Shown in pieces: positions 7,858-15,103 of a DNA stretch of 15,103 nt (the first letter of the stretch is position 1; each line of letters begins with the position of its first letter). The stretch comes from Flavobacteriia bacterium (GTDB lineage: Bacteria; Bacteroidota; Bacteroidia; Flavobacteriales; Flavobacteriaceae). Both the position numbers and the translations under genes were made by a program. The stretch lies in the NCBI GenBank assembly GCA_003973375.1, contig QNYL01000210.1, positions 1 to 15,103 of the forward strand, written 5' to 3'. The notes under the pieces were generated by a model. The model was not told the origin of the DNA. It ran no database searches and saw only the letters and a program-made list of their open reading frames with translations.

Positions 7858-7998
7858 TTAATTCAAATGAAACATTAAGCTTTCTTTTTTAGTCTTAACT
7901 ACCTTAATTGACTTGGAGTAGTTAAGGAGGAAAGAGATTGTATCTCTTTTAGGTTCTAATTTTTCTTTAAAAAATCTTTGTGTGTAAAGTTTTGCCAT
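7858..7998 (-). CDS. 46-aa basic small protein downstream of the sigma factor
   Basis: This is a short reading frame from ATG at 7998 to TAA at 7858, encoding 46 residues: it begins MAKLYTQRFFKEK, has a central FLLNYSKSIKVV and ends MFHLN. It is basic (9 Lys and 2 Arg against 4 acidic residues) and has no signal peptide or Cys. Three things suggest a real gene. It fills the space between the sigma factor and the bidirectional terminator, which begins 4 bp after its stop. A good -7 box (TAGTTTTG) sits 38 bp upstream of its ATG. The NYSKS-type segment resembles what I recall of short flavobacterial hypothetical proteins. The function is unknown. It lies 86 bp after the sigma factor stop on the same strand, so co-transcription is also possible. 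It could be a chance frame, but the placement argues against that. Confidence 0.7.
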   Translation of the reverse strand: MAKLYTQRFFKEKLEPKRDTISFLLNYSKSIKVVKTKKESLMFHLN

Positions 7999-8035
7999 AT
8001 TAAATTTTTTTTTAGGGATTTAATATTAAAACGAG

Positions 8036-8043
8036 CAAAACTA
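8036..8043 (-). promoter_or_regulatory. -7 box for the 46-aa small gene
   Basis: On the - strand the bases read TAGTTTTG, an exact TAnnTTTG match, 38 bp before the small gene's ATG. No TTG lies at the right distance upstream, so only the -7 element is supported. The same octamer forms the -7 box of the TPR gene at 12434-12441. Confidence 0.4.
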
Positions 8044-8084
8044 ATTATTATTGCGTCAAATTAAGAAAATATCAAAATATTTTT

Positions 8085-8669
8085 CTAATTCGTTAAAATA
8101 ATGTTGTTATTATCAATCATTTTTCTAAGGTTGATCAGCGCATAACGCATTCTTCCTAAAGCCGTATTGATGCTAACACTAGTCTGCTCAGATATTTCTT
8201 TAAAGCTCATCTCTCTGAAAATACGCATCTTTAATACTTCTTTTTGATCTTCAGGAAGTTTTTCTACCAATTTTCTAATATCTGAATGAATCTGATCTTT
8301 AATAAGCGCCTTCTCTGCATTTAGTGAAGGATCACCTAATACTGAAAAGATATCAAATTCATCGGTATTTTGAAAAGTTGGCATACGATTGCTCTTTCTG
8401 AAAGAATCAATAATAAGATTATGTGCAATTCTCATAGCCCATGGTAAAAATTTACCTTCTTCATTGTATTTACCTAGTTTCAAAGTATTAATGATCTTAA
8501 TAAAGGTATCCTGAAAGATATCTTCAGTAACATCTCTATCTTGAACTTTTGAATAAATAAAGCTGTAAATTCGTTGTTTGTGTCGAAGGATTAGAATTTC
8601 TAATGCTCTTTCGTTGCCGTCAATGTAGTTTTTTACTAAGACGCTGTCGTCTAATTTTTGTGTACGCAT
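8085..8669 (-). CDS. RNA polymerase sigma factor, ECF (sigma-70 family)
   Basis: This is a 194-residue extracytoplasmic-function type sigma factor with only regions 2 and 4. Region 2 covers about residues 20-95 (LILRHKQRIYSFIYSKV, then DIFQDTFIKI and the -10-binding segment FLPWAMRIAHNLIIDSFRK). Region 4 covers about 135-187, with LPEDQKEVLKMRIF and the helix-turn-helix MSFKEISEQTSVSINTALGR. The start at 8669 follows a GGGGA run six bases upstream, unusual in a phylum that rarely uses Shine-Dalgarno sites. There is no anti-sigma factor or membrane sensor beside it, unlike the FecI/FecR pairs common in Bacteroidota, so it may be controlled at the level of transcription. Its promoter lies about 155 bp upstream and faces away from uvrA. 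Its regulon cannot be read from this window. Confidence 0.95.
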   Translation of the reverse strand: MRTQKLDDSVLVKNYIDGNERALEILILRHKQRIYSFIYSKVQDRDVTEDIFQDTFIKIINTLKLGKYNEEGKFLPWAMRIAHNLIIDSFRKSNRMPTFQNTDEFDIFSVLGDPSLNAEKALIKDQIHSDIRKLVEKLPEDQKEVLKMRIFREMSFKEISEQTSVSINTALGRMRYALINLRKMIDNNNIILTN

Positions 8670-8793
8670 AATTCCCCTTTTTTTTAAAATACAAAAGATC
8701 AGTTAGCAATCTTTCTTTTGTGTTAGTTATTGTTATGAAGTAGAACTATACTATAAGCAAAAATTATTTTAAAGATTAATATTAAACAACAGG

Positions 8794-8820
8794 GGAGACT
8801 AGTTCTTTTTCATAGTCTCT
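8794..8820. promoter_or_regulatory. inverted repeat at the predicted sigma-factor transcript start
   Basis: GGAGACTA (8794-8801) and TAGTCTCT (8813-8820) pair over 8 bp, one of them a possible wobble, around an 11-base loop. The predicted start of the sigma-factor transcript on the - strand is about 8817, so the structure is either a hairpin at the very 5' end of a leader of roughly 150 bases or a protein-binding site overlapping the start. No T run follows it. Confidence 0.4.
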
Positions 8821-8823
8821 GGG

Positions 8824-8856
8824 CAAATATAAAAACAAATTTATTTAATAAACAAA
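8824..8856 (-). promoter_or_regulatory. sigma-factor gene promoter
   Basis: Read on the - strand, TTTG (8856-8853), a 21-base spacer and TATATTTG (8831-8824) match both Bacteroidota promoter elements. Transcription would begin near 8817 and leave a leader of about 150 bases before the ATG at 8669. Confidence 0.6.
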
Positions 8857-8894
8857 TTTTTTTTTAATTTATTTTGTTTTTCTTAACATTTTTT

Positions 8895-8929
8895 TTTGAT
8901 TCACTAACAAAATTAACTTAGTATATTTG
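8895..8929 (+). promoter_or_regulatory. uvrA promoter
   Basis: TTTG at 8895-8898 and TATATTTG at 8922-8929, separated by 23 bases, match the Bacteroidota -33/-7 pair. The start would be near 8936, about 26 bases before the uvrA start codon. The 292-bp spacer (8670-8961) thus holds two divergent promoters whose -33 boxes are about 38 bp apart. I see no LexA-type or other known operator in it. Confidence 0.6.
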
Positions 8930-8961
8930 TAAAATAATATAATCAAATCACGCGAAAAGCC

Positions 8962-11733
8962 TTGAAAAATAACGACTTTAAGAATTTTATCCAGATCAAA
9001 GGTGCAACGATCCACAACCTTAAAAAAATTGACGTAAAAATACCCAGAAATAAGTTGATTGTGATCACCGGACTGTCCGGATCGGGTAAATCCAGCCTTG
9101 CTTTTGACACACTTTATGCCGAAGGACAGCGAAGATATGTTGAAAGTTTATCATCTTATGCTCGTCAATTCCTTGGAAAATTAAATAAACCCAAGGTAAC
9201 TTTTATCAAAGGAATTTCTCCTGCAATTGCCATTGAGCAAAAAGTAAACAGTACAAATCCACGTTCTACTGTTGGAACTTCAACCGAAATTTACGATTAT
9301 CTGAAGCTCCTTTTTGCCAGAATCGGGAAGACTTTTTCTCCGATTTCGGGTAATCTGGTTAAGAAAGATACGGTAAATGATGTGATCAATTATATTAAAT
9401 CCATTGAATCCGGAACAAAATTACTGCTGCTCTCCCCTATTCATATCGATAAAGATCGTGATCTTAAAACCATTATTAATATATTGATTCAGCAGGGATT
9501 CTCACGACTGATGGTAGATCAGAAGATCGTACGAATAGAACAATTTGATTTTAAAAGATCAAAAGAATTGTTTTTAGTAATTGACCGGTTTATAACACGG
9601 GAAGATGAAGATTTTTACAATAGAGTATCCGATTCGGTTCAAACCGCCTTTTATGAGGGGAAAGGCACCTGTTTTATTCAGCGTATTGATCATAAGAACA
9701 GACGGGAATTCAATAATAAATTTGAGCTGGATGGCATAAGTTTTCTCGAACCTAATGTACATTTATTCAGTTTTAATAATCCTTACGGGGCATGTTCTAC
9801 CTGTGAGGGCTATGGCAATATTATAGGTATTGATGAAACACTGGTTATCCCCAATACTTCCTTAACAATTTATGAGGATGCTATTCTTCCCTGGAAAAGC
9901 ACCTCTTTTTCTAAATACAAATACGAATTGATCAACAATGCCTATAAATTCGATTTCCCGATCCATAAGCCTTATTTTGAACTGACAGAGGAGCAAAAAC
10001 AATTGTTGTGGACCGGCAATGAATATTTTAAATGACTTGACTATTTCTTTAAAAAAATAGAAGCTAAATTATATAAAATACAAAACAGGGTAATGTTATC
10101 CCGTTACCGCGGTAAAACAAAATGTCCGGTTTGTCATGGGAAAAGACTGAGAAAGGAAACAGAATATGTTAAGATCAATAAAGTATCCATCAATGATCTT
10201 GTAGAATTGCCCATCAATGAAGTGCTCAGCTTTTTTAAAGATCTGAAATTAGATAAATACGATCAACAAATCGCAGAGCGGCTTTTAAAAGAAATTGTCA
10301 ACCGCCTGCAGTTCCTGACCGATGTAGGCCTTGATTATCTTAGCTTAAACCGGAATTCAAATAGCCTTTCGGGAGGAGAAAGTCAGCGGATCAATCTGGC
10401 TACTTCTCTGGGCAGCAGCTTGGTAGGATCCATGTACATTCTTGATGAGCCCAGTATAGGTTTACATTCAAGAGATACTGAAAAACTGATCAAAGTACTG
10501 AAAAATCTCAGAGATCTTGGCAATACCGTTATTGTTGTGGAACATGATGAAGACATCATTAAAGTAGCAGATCATATTATCGATATAGGTCCGGAAGCCG
10601 GAGTATTTGGAGGAGAACTTGTAGCGGAAGGTAATTTTAATGACATCCTTAAAGCAGATTCTCTCACTTCAAAATATCTTAACGGAGTTTTGAATATAAA
10701 AGTACCTGAGAAAAGAAGAACCTCCAAAAAATTTATAGAACTTACAGGCGCCCGTGAAAACAATTTAAAAAATATTGATCTAAAGATCCCTTTGAATACA
10801 CTTACAGTTGTCACTGGAGTGTCCGGAAGTGGTAAGAGCACACTCATCGGAGATATCCTGTACCCTGCCTTGCAGAAGAAACTTTTTGGTTACGGAGAAA
10901 AATCAGGACAATTTACAGAGATCAAGGGTCAGATCTCTTCTATAAAAAATATTGAATACGTTAACCAGAATCCCATAGGCCGTTCAAGCCGATCAAATCC
11001 TGCAACTTACATCAAGGCCTATGATGACATAAGAGCACTTTTTACTACTCAAAAATTATCAAAGATAAGAGGATACAAGGCAAAACACTTTTCTTTTAAT
11101 GTAGATGGTGGACGGTGTGAAACCTGCAAGGGTGAAGGAGAAGTGACCATTGAGATGCAGTTTATGGCGGATGTACATCTGGAATGTGAATCCTGTAAAG
11201 GAAAACGCTTTAAAAAAGAGATCCTTGAAGTTACTTTTGAAGGAAAATCGATTAGTGATATTTTACGTCTGACCGTTGATGAGGCTATTGATTTCTTCAA
11301 CAGAAACAATCAAAGAAAAATTGAAAATAAACTTAAACCACTTCAGGATGTCGGACTGGGATACGTACAATTGGGTCAGGCATCTTCCACACTTTCAGGT
11401 GGGGAAGCCCAGCGGATCAAACTGGCCTCATTCCTGGTAAAAGGGCAATCTCAGGAAAAAACGCTTTTTATCTTTGATGAGCCTACAACAGGATTACATT
11501 TTCACGACATCAAAAAGTTATTAAAATCCTTTGATGCATTACTAAATAACGGACATTCGATCATTGTGATCGAGCATAATCTCGACCTGATCAAATGTGC
11601 TGATCACATTGTCGATCTCGGTCCGGAAGGCGGTAAAAACGGGGGATATATTACTGCAGAAGGAACTCCTGAAGAAGTAATCCTCAACAACAGATCATAT
11701 ACAGCAAAATATCTGAAAGAAAAACTGAGGTAG
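8962..11733 (+). pseudogene. uvrA: uvrA, excinuclease ABC subunit A, interrupted by an in-frame TGA
   Basis: UvrA is the damage-recognition ATPase of nucleotide-excision repair. One reading frame spans 923 codons, normal for the family, but codon 358 is TGA (10033-10035). Translation would give a 357-residue fragment and possibly a restart at ATG 10093 (546 residues). Every landmark on both sides is intact: Walker A GLSGSGKSS (37-45), C278-x2-C281, C388-x2-C391, LSGGE (469-473), LDEP (494-497), second Walker A from G619 with K625, zinc finger C719-x2-C722-x19-C742-x2-C745, second LSGGE (811-815) and DEP (839-841). The codons between the stop and ATG 10093 still encode UvrA-like protein (LDYFFKKIEAK...YKIQNRV). 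Translation starts at TTG 8962, the only start codon that keeps the conserved N-terminus. The first fragment alone lacks both ABC signatures and should be inactive. A recent nonsense mutation or sequencing error is likeliest. Confidence 0.9.
10033..10035 (+). other. in-frame TGA codon within uvrA
   Basis: The context is TTT AAA TGA CTT GAC. No frameshift is involved: the frame before and after the codon is the same. A single base change from GGA (Gly) would produce it, and as I recall Gly is common here in flavobacterial UvrA. TGA acts as a normal stop elsewhere in the window (pntAB, serine hydrolase), so a reassigned code is not the explanation. Confidence 0.9.
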
Positions 11734-11735
11734 TT

Positions 11736-12410
11736 TTATTTCAGGTTTTCGAGTTTCTCTTTGGCTAAAACAAATTCAGGTTGAATGCTCAAGGCTTTTT
11801 GATAACTTGCCTTTGCCACATCCTTCTTTTTAAGCTCTGTAGCGATCAGACCTTTAAGATATTGAATAGCGGCCAGCAATTCTATTTGTTGATTATGCGT
11901 TTTATTAATGGAATAAGTAACCTTATAATTACCAGTATCATTCAGCTTTTCAGTTTTCAGGATCATAGAATAGGCCTCATCAAATTTCTTGGTATTATAA
12001 TAGAGTTTTGCTATTGAATAACCGAAATAATTATCATTGGTCATGGCAAATAATTTCTTGTATGCCTCAATTGCTTTAGGATAGGCTCCCAATGATTCAA
12101 GAGAAATTGCCTGAATCTCAAGCATTTCTTTATGTTTTGGATTTCTTTTCAGTACTTCCTGAGTAATCATGAAACACGGGGCATATTGTCTTGTACCAAA
12201 ATAAAGATAAGCAAGACTATCCTTGTAAGTGCTGTTTTCTCCCTCAAGAACGATTAGTTTATAGAAAGCACTTTTTGTCATTGTAGGATCCCCATAATCT
12301 TTGGCCTTTTTTAAAATATTTTTTTGAAATGCGATCTCGTCTTTTTTTGATTGTTGAGAAAATCCTATGATAAAGGACATCAGGCTTATTAAAAGTATTG
12401 AATTCTTCAT
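11736..12410 (-). CDS. secreted tetratricopeptide-repeat protein
   Basis: This 224-residue protein has a signal peptide (residues 1-18, LLISLMSFIIGFS, cleavage before Q19) and a helical body with TPR-like repeats. Recognisable units include AISLESLGAYPKAIEAYKKL, SIAKLYYNTKKFDEAYSMIL and, at the C-terminus, GLIATELKKKDVAKASYQKA followed by LSIQPEF. TPR domains bind other proteins, but no partner is indicated here. There is no lipobox, so a soluble periplasmic protein is most likely. It has its own strong promoter (12434-12463). It converges with uvrA: only 2 bp separate the two stop codons and no terminator lies between, so transcripts from each probably run into the other. The family call is firm; the specific role is unknown. 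Confidence 0.88.
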   Translation of the reverse strand: MKNSILLISLMSFIIGFSQQSKKDEIAFQKNILKKAKDYGDPTMTKSAFYKLIVLEGENSTYKDSLAYLYFGTRQYAPCFMITQEVLKRNPKHKEMLEIQAISLESLGAYPKAIEAYKKLFAMTNDNYFGYSIAKLYYNTKKFDEAYSMILKTEKLNDTGNYKVTYSINKTHNQQIELLAAIQYLKGLIATELKKKDVAKASYQKALSIQPEFVLAKEKLENLK

Positions 12411-12433
12411 TTTTAATTAATTAATTTAAGTTA

Positions 12434-12463
12434 CAAAACTATTCAATTTATGGGATATATCAA
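12434..12463 (-). promoter_or_regulatory. promoter of the TPR protein gene
   Basis: On the - strand, TTG (12463-12461), a 19-base spacer and TAGTTTTG (12441-12434) match the Bacteroidota consensus with ideal spacing. The start would be near 12427, about 17 bases before the ATG. It is one of the best promoter matches in the window. Confidence 0.65.
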
Positions 12464-12513
12464 TATGTGTTTGAAGGATTTATTTTCTTAAAAAAAAAAT
12501 CAGTTTTAAAATG

Positions 12514-12521
12514 TAAATTTG
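12514..12521 (+). promoter_or_regulatory. -7 box of the cytochrome c peroxidase gene
   Basis: TAAATTTG matches TAnnTTTG, 46 bp before the ATG at 12568. No TTG occurs 17-23 bases upstream, so the -33 element is missing or degenerate, which may mean that an activator is needed. Confidence 0.45.
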
Positions 12522-12567
12522 TATTTTTAAATTACAAAAAACGATATTAACATTTAAACCTTTACAC

Positions 12568-13605
12568 ATGAAAAATAAATGGTATTTACTTATTATGATT
12601 TTGGTGCTGATTTCCTGTAACAATTCCAAAAAGGAAAATACAGTAAACAAAACTGAAAACAAGTTGGAATATACAGCTTTACAAAAACGGGCTCAGAGTC
12701 TGTTTGGAGAATTACCTAAAGTAGCAAAGAATGACGCCAACCCGGTAACGGCAGAAAAAGTTGCTTTGGGAAAGAAACTGTATTTTGAAACAAAACTTTC
12801 TAAAAATGGTAACCAAAGCTGTAATACCTGTCACAACCTTAACACTTATGGTGTTGATAATTTACCAACCTCTCCGGGCGATGGTAAAGGAACCTTAGGT
12901 ACCAGAAATTCGCCAACCACACTGAATGCAGCTTTGCATATTGCTCAGTTCTGGGATGGCCGGGAACCTGATGTAGAGGCACAGGCAGGCGGACCGATCT
13001 TAAATCCCGTTGAAATGGGCATGCCTGATGAAAAAACTGTGATTAGGAGATTATCAAAAGAGAAAGAGTACAGAGAAATGTTCGCCAAAGCTTTTCCGGA
13101 TGAAAAGAATCCTATCAATTATAAAAATCTGAAAAAGGCCATCGGTGCATTTGAACGCAAACTGATCACACCTTCAAAATTTGATAAATTCCTTGCCGGT
13201 GATGCAAAGGCTCTTAATGAAAAGGAACTTAAAGGACTTCAGTTATTTATTGATAAAGGATGTATTACCTGTCATAATGGTAATGCTTTGGGCGGAAAGA
13301 TGTTTCAAAAATTCGGACTTTACGGAAATTACTGGGAATACACCAAAAGTAAAAGTATAGATAAAGGAAAAGCAGAAGTGAGCAAGAAAGAAGCTGACAA
13401 CTATATCTTTAAAACCCCTTCGTTAAGAAATATAACCAAGACTTACCCTTATTTTCATGATGGTAGTGTAAAAGATCTAAAAGAAGCGATTAAGATCATG
13501 GGGAAATTACAGGTAAATAAAGATCTTACCGATGATGAAGTACAGTCAATCTACGACTTTCTGGAAACCTTAACCGGTGAAGTACCCGCTGAATATAAAA
13601 TGTAA
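12568..13605 (+). CDS. di-heme cytochrome c peroxidase lipoprotein (CcpA/MauG family)
   Basis: This periplasm-facing enzyme reduces hydrogen peroxide to water using electrons from small c-type cytochromes. It has 345 residues. The N-terminus is a lipoprotein signal with lipobox LISC, lipidation at C17, followed by an Asn/Ser/Lys-rich linker. Two covalent heme sites are present: C85-N-T-C88-H89 and C232-I-T-C235-H236. Family blocks between and after them include QFWDGREPDVEAQA, NPVEMGMP and, near the end, FKTPSLRNITKTYPYFHDGSV. The distal Met/His ligand and the intervening Trp cannot be assigned with certainty from sequence alone. No cytochrome or maturation gene is adjacent. It has its own -7 box upstream and a very strong terminator downstream, so it is probably monocistronic. 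A MauG-like modifying role is possible, but peroxidase is the default reading. Confidence 0.93.
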   Translation: MKNKWYLLIMILVLISCNNSKKENTVNKTENKLEYTALQKRAQSLFGELPKVAKNDANPVTAEKVALGKKLYFETKLSKNGNQSCNTCHNLNTYGVDNLPTSPGDGKGTLGTRNSPTTLNAALHIAQFWDGREPDVEAQAGGPILNPVEMGMPDEKTVIRRLSKEKEYREMFAKAFPDEKNPINYKNLKKAIGAFERKLITPSKFDKFLAGDAKALNEKELKGLQLFIDKGCITCHNGNALGGKMFQKFGLYGNYWEYTKSKSIDKGKAEVSKKEADNYIFKTPSLRNITKTYPYFHDGSVKDLKEAIKIMGKLQVNKDLTDDEVQSIYDFLETLTGEVPAEYKM

Positions 13606-13617
13606 CACAATACAGAT

Positions 13618-13659
13618 TAAAAAGAAAGAGGCTGTTGAACAACAGCCTCTTTCTTTTTA
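13618..13659. terminator. bidirectional Rho-independent terminator
   Basis: A perfect 19-bp stem (13618-13636 with 13641-13659; core AAGAGGCTGTT / AACAGCCTCTT) closes on the tetraloop GAAC. T-rich DNA follows on one strand and A-rich DNA precedes it on the other. It starts 12 bp after the peroxidase stop codon. It can also stop transcription arriving from the oxidoreductase on the - strand, about 93 bp past that gene's end. Confidence 0.92.
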
Positions 13660-13752
13660 TAAAATGCAAATCAATAAATGAATACAAACTAAAAAAATAT
13701 TTACACTCCTTTAAACCGGAAAAAATTCATACTTATATTCATATTATAAATT

Positions 13753-15090
13753 CTAAAACTTTCTGTAAACACCATTGAGATATTGATTGGCTTCTGCTTC
13801 AGAGAACTGAGCCTTCTTGCTGTCCCAGTGTAAAGTCTTATCAGGAAAACGTCCTGCAATAACTCCCAAAAGAATTGTTTCTGTAAGTCTTGCAGCATAA
13901 GAAAATGGCGCACTGCATTCATCTTTACCCAAACAGGCATCAACAAACTGATGATAATGTTTCTTACCTTCTACATCATAGCTAACCGTAGGTTTTCCTA
14001 AATTATCTGATTTTTTAATTACAGAAAGATTGAGATCTACATATTTTCCATTTACGATATGTTTCGGTAACTGCATAAAGTGAGGCAATAAAAGTCTGCC
14101 CTTCTCCCCTATGAACATAGCTCCCTGATCTGGTAATTTTTCATTTCCCGGCAAGATCAGATCTTTGTGTTTTTCAGGAGCTCCTGAACCATCATACCAC
14201 ACCCATTTTAACGTTTCTGCTGTATATTTTGTTCCGGGAAATTCATAGGTAACCTTATTGTGTTCAGGATAACCGAATCCGGTAGGTTTTCTACAGTGAT
14301 TTACGATTGTTCTGGGCACATCAAGTTTAAGAGCATTGTATGGCGTATCAAAAATATGAACTCCCATATCTCCTAAGGTACCACAACCAAAGTCAAGAAG
14401 TTTTCTCCAGTTTCCGGGATGATAAACCTTGTTTTTGTAAGGTCTTTCCGCTGCAGTTCCCAGCCAGAGATTCCAATCCAGAGTTTTTGGAATAGGATCA
14501 GATCCTTTAGGTGCAGGCCCGTCGTATCCCCAGTTCTTAGGAGACCAGGCACGAACAGTTTTTACTTTACCAATAATACCCGATTGTATGAGCAAGGTGG
14601 CCAGTTTATAATCGTAGAAAGAATGCACCTGAATTCCCATCTGGGTAACCAGGCCTTTCTTTTCTGCAAGTTTTCGCATCGCTCTGGCCTCAGATACATG
14701 GTGAGTAAGTGGTTTTTGACAATATACAGGTTTGTTCATTTCCATCGCCATCATCGATGCAGGAGCATGCGTATGATCTGGTGTAGAAACGATCACTGCG
14801 TCGATTTCTTTGCCCATTGCCTTGAACATCTGCCTGTAATCTTTAAAAGTTCTGGCCTTTGGATGTGCTCTCTTAGCTGACTCCAAGGCTTTGGAATCCA
14901 CATCACAAAGGGCTACCACGTCAACCTGACTGTGAGAGGAGATTGATTTAAGGTCGGATCTTCCCATTCCGCCGACACCAATATGGGCTGTTCTTAATCG
15001 TTTGTCTTTAGAAAGTGCCCAGATGGGCGATGGTATCATAGCTCCCAGCGCTAAGGCTCCCGTAGTTTTTAAAAAATCTCTTTTTTTCAT
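13753..15090 (-). CDS. Gfo/Idh/MocA family oxidoreductase with Tat-like leader
   Basis: This is a 445-residue NAD(P)-dependent oxidoreductase of the sugar/inositol dehydrogenase superfamily. The leader MKKRDFLKTTGALALGAMI fits a twin-arginine signal except that Lys-Arg replaces Arg-Arg; cleavage is probably around residue 25. The Rossmann motif GVGGMG is at 38-43, ALCDVD at 60-65 and STPDHTHA at 102-109. The superfamily EKP motif appears as CQKP at 124-127, with the catalytic-type Lys K126. A later block, GCGTLGDMGVHIFD, belongs to the C-terminal substrate domain of the exported bacterial type. Related exported enzymes in Bacteroidota act on sugars or glycosides, but no sugar-use gene lies in this window to fix the substrate. 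The start at 15090 gives the complete leader. The promoter lies beyond the window edge. Confidence 0.92.
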   Translation of the reverse strand: MKKRDFLKTTGALALGAMIPSPIWALSKDKRLRTAHIGVGGMGRSDLKSISSHSQVDVVALCDVDSKALESAKRAHPKARTFKDYRQMFKAMGKEIDAVIVSTPDHTHAPASMMAMEMNKPVYCQKPLTHHVSEARAMRKLAEKKGLVTQMGIQVHSFYDYKLATLLIQSGIIGKVKTVRAWSPKNWGYDGPAPKGSDPIPKTLDWNLWLGTAAERPYKNKVYHPGNWRKLLDFGCGTLGDMGVHIFDTPYNALKLDVPRTIVNHCRKPTGFGYPEHNKVTYEFPGTKYTAETLKWVWYDGSGAPEKHKDLILPGNEKLPDQGAMFIGEKGRLLLPHFMQLPKHIVNGKYVDLNLSVIKKSDNLGKPTVSYDVEGKKHYHQFVDACLGKDECSAPFSYAARLTETILLGVIAGRFPDKTLHWDSKKAQFSEAEANQYLNGVYRKF

Positions 15091-15103
15091 ATTGGATGGA
15101 TTA

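Noticed and set aside
10033..10035. TGA as selenocysteine or a reassigned codon
   Set aside because: UvrA has no selenocysteine site here, no SECIS-like hairpin is evident after it, and other genes in the window end with TGA.
11781..12017. 78-aa + strand frame inside the TPR gene
   Set aside because: It is fully antisense to a well-supported gene and has no promoter or recognisable protein features.
14419..14880. 153-aa + strand frame opposite the Gfo/Idh gene
   Set aside because: It is a shadow of the oxidoreductase coding strand with no family features.

Overview
The window is an AT-rich chromosomal segment that looks like Bacteroidota, most likely Flavobacteriaceae. The evidence is TAnnTTTG-type -7 boxes upstream of several genes, little use of Shine-Dalgarno sites, a NAD(P) transhydrogenase alpha subunit split into two genes, a flavobacterial-type ECF sigma factor, and an endonuclease III without its usual iron-sulfur cysteines. 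I see no mobile element, tRNA, rRNA, CRISPR array or prophage. It reads as ordinary housekeeping and accessory chromosome, with one clear anomaly: a broken uvrA.

Layout. Positions 1-2299 (+) hold a pntAA(partial)-pntAB-pntB operon for the proton-translocating transhydrogenase, closed by a hairpin terminator. Positions 2404-3864 (+) hold a 486-aa conserved-looking protein of unknown function behind its own -7 box. It converges on a peroxiredoxin of the BCP type (3954-4409, -) across a long inverted repeat. The peroxiredoxin is divergent from nth (4454-5095, +). A secreted serine hydrolase of 859 aa follows (5216-7795, +). A bidirectional terminator separates it from an unlisted 46-aa small gene (7858-7998, -), which lies downstream of an ECF sigma factor (8085-8669, -).

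The sigma factor and uvrA (8962-11733, +) diverge from a 292-bp spacer that carries two good back-to-back promoters and a hairpin near the predicted sigma-factor transcription start. uvrA is full length in one frame except for a single in-frame TGA at codon 358. A secreted TPR protein (11736-12410, -) converges on uvrA with a 2-bp gap. It is divergent from a di-heme cytochrome c peroxidase lipoprotein (12568-13605, +), which ends at a 19-bp-stem bidirectional terminator. Last is a Gfo/Idh/MocA oxidoreductase with a Tat-like leader (13753-15090, -).

How the genes relate. Several have redox or DNA-damage roles: transhydrogenase (NADPH supply), BCP peroxiredoxin and cytochrome c peroxidase (peroxide removal), Nth and UvrA (DNA repair). 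They lie in separate transcription units, so a common regulon is not shown. No clearly new multi-gene system is visible. The most useful leads are the uvrA nonsense codon, the small gene next to the sigma factor, the unassigned 486-aa protein, and the unassigned C-terminal third of the serine hydrolase.
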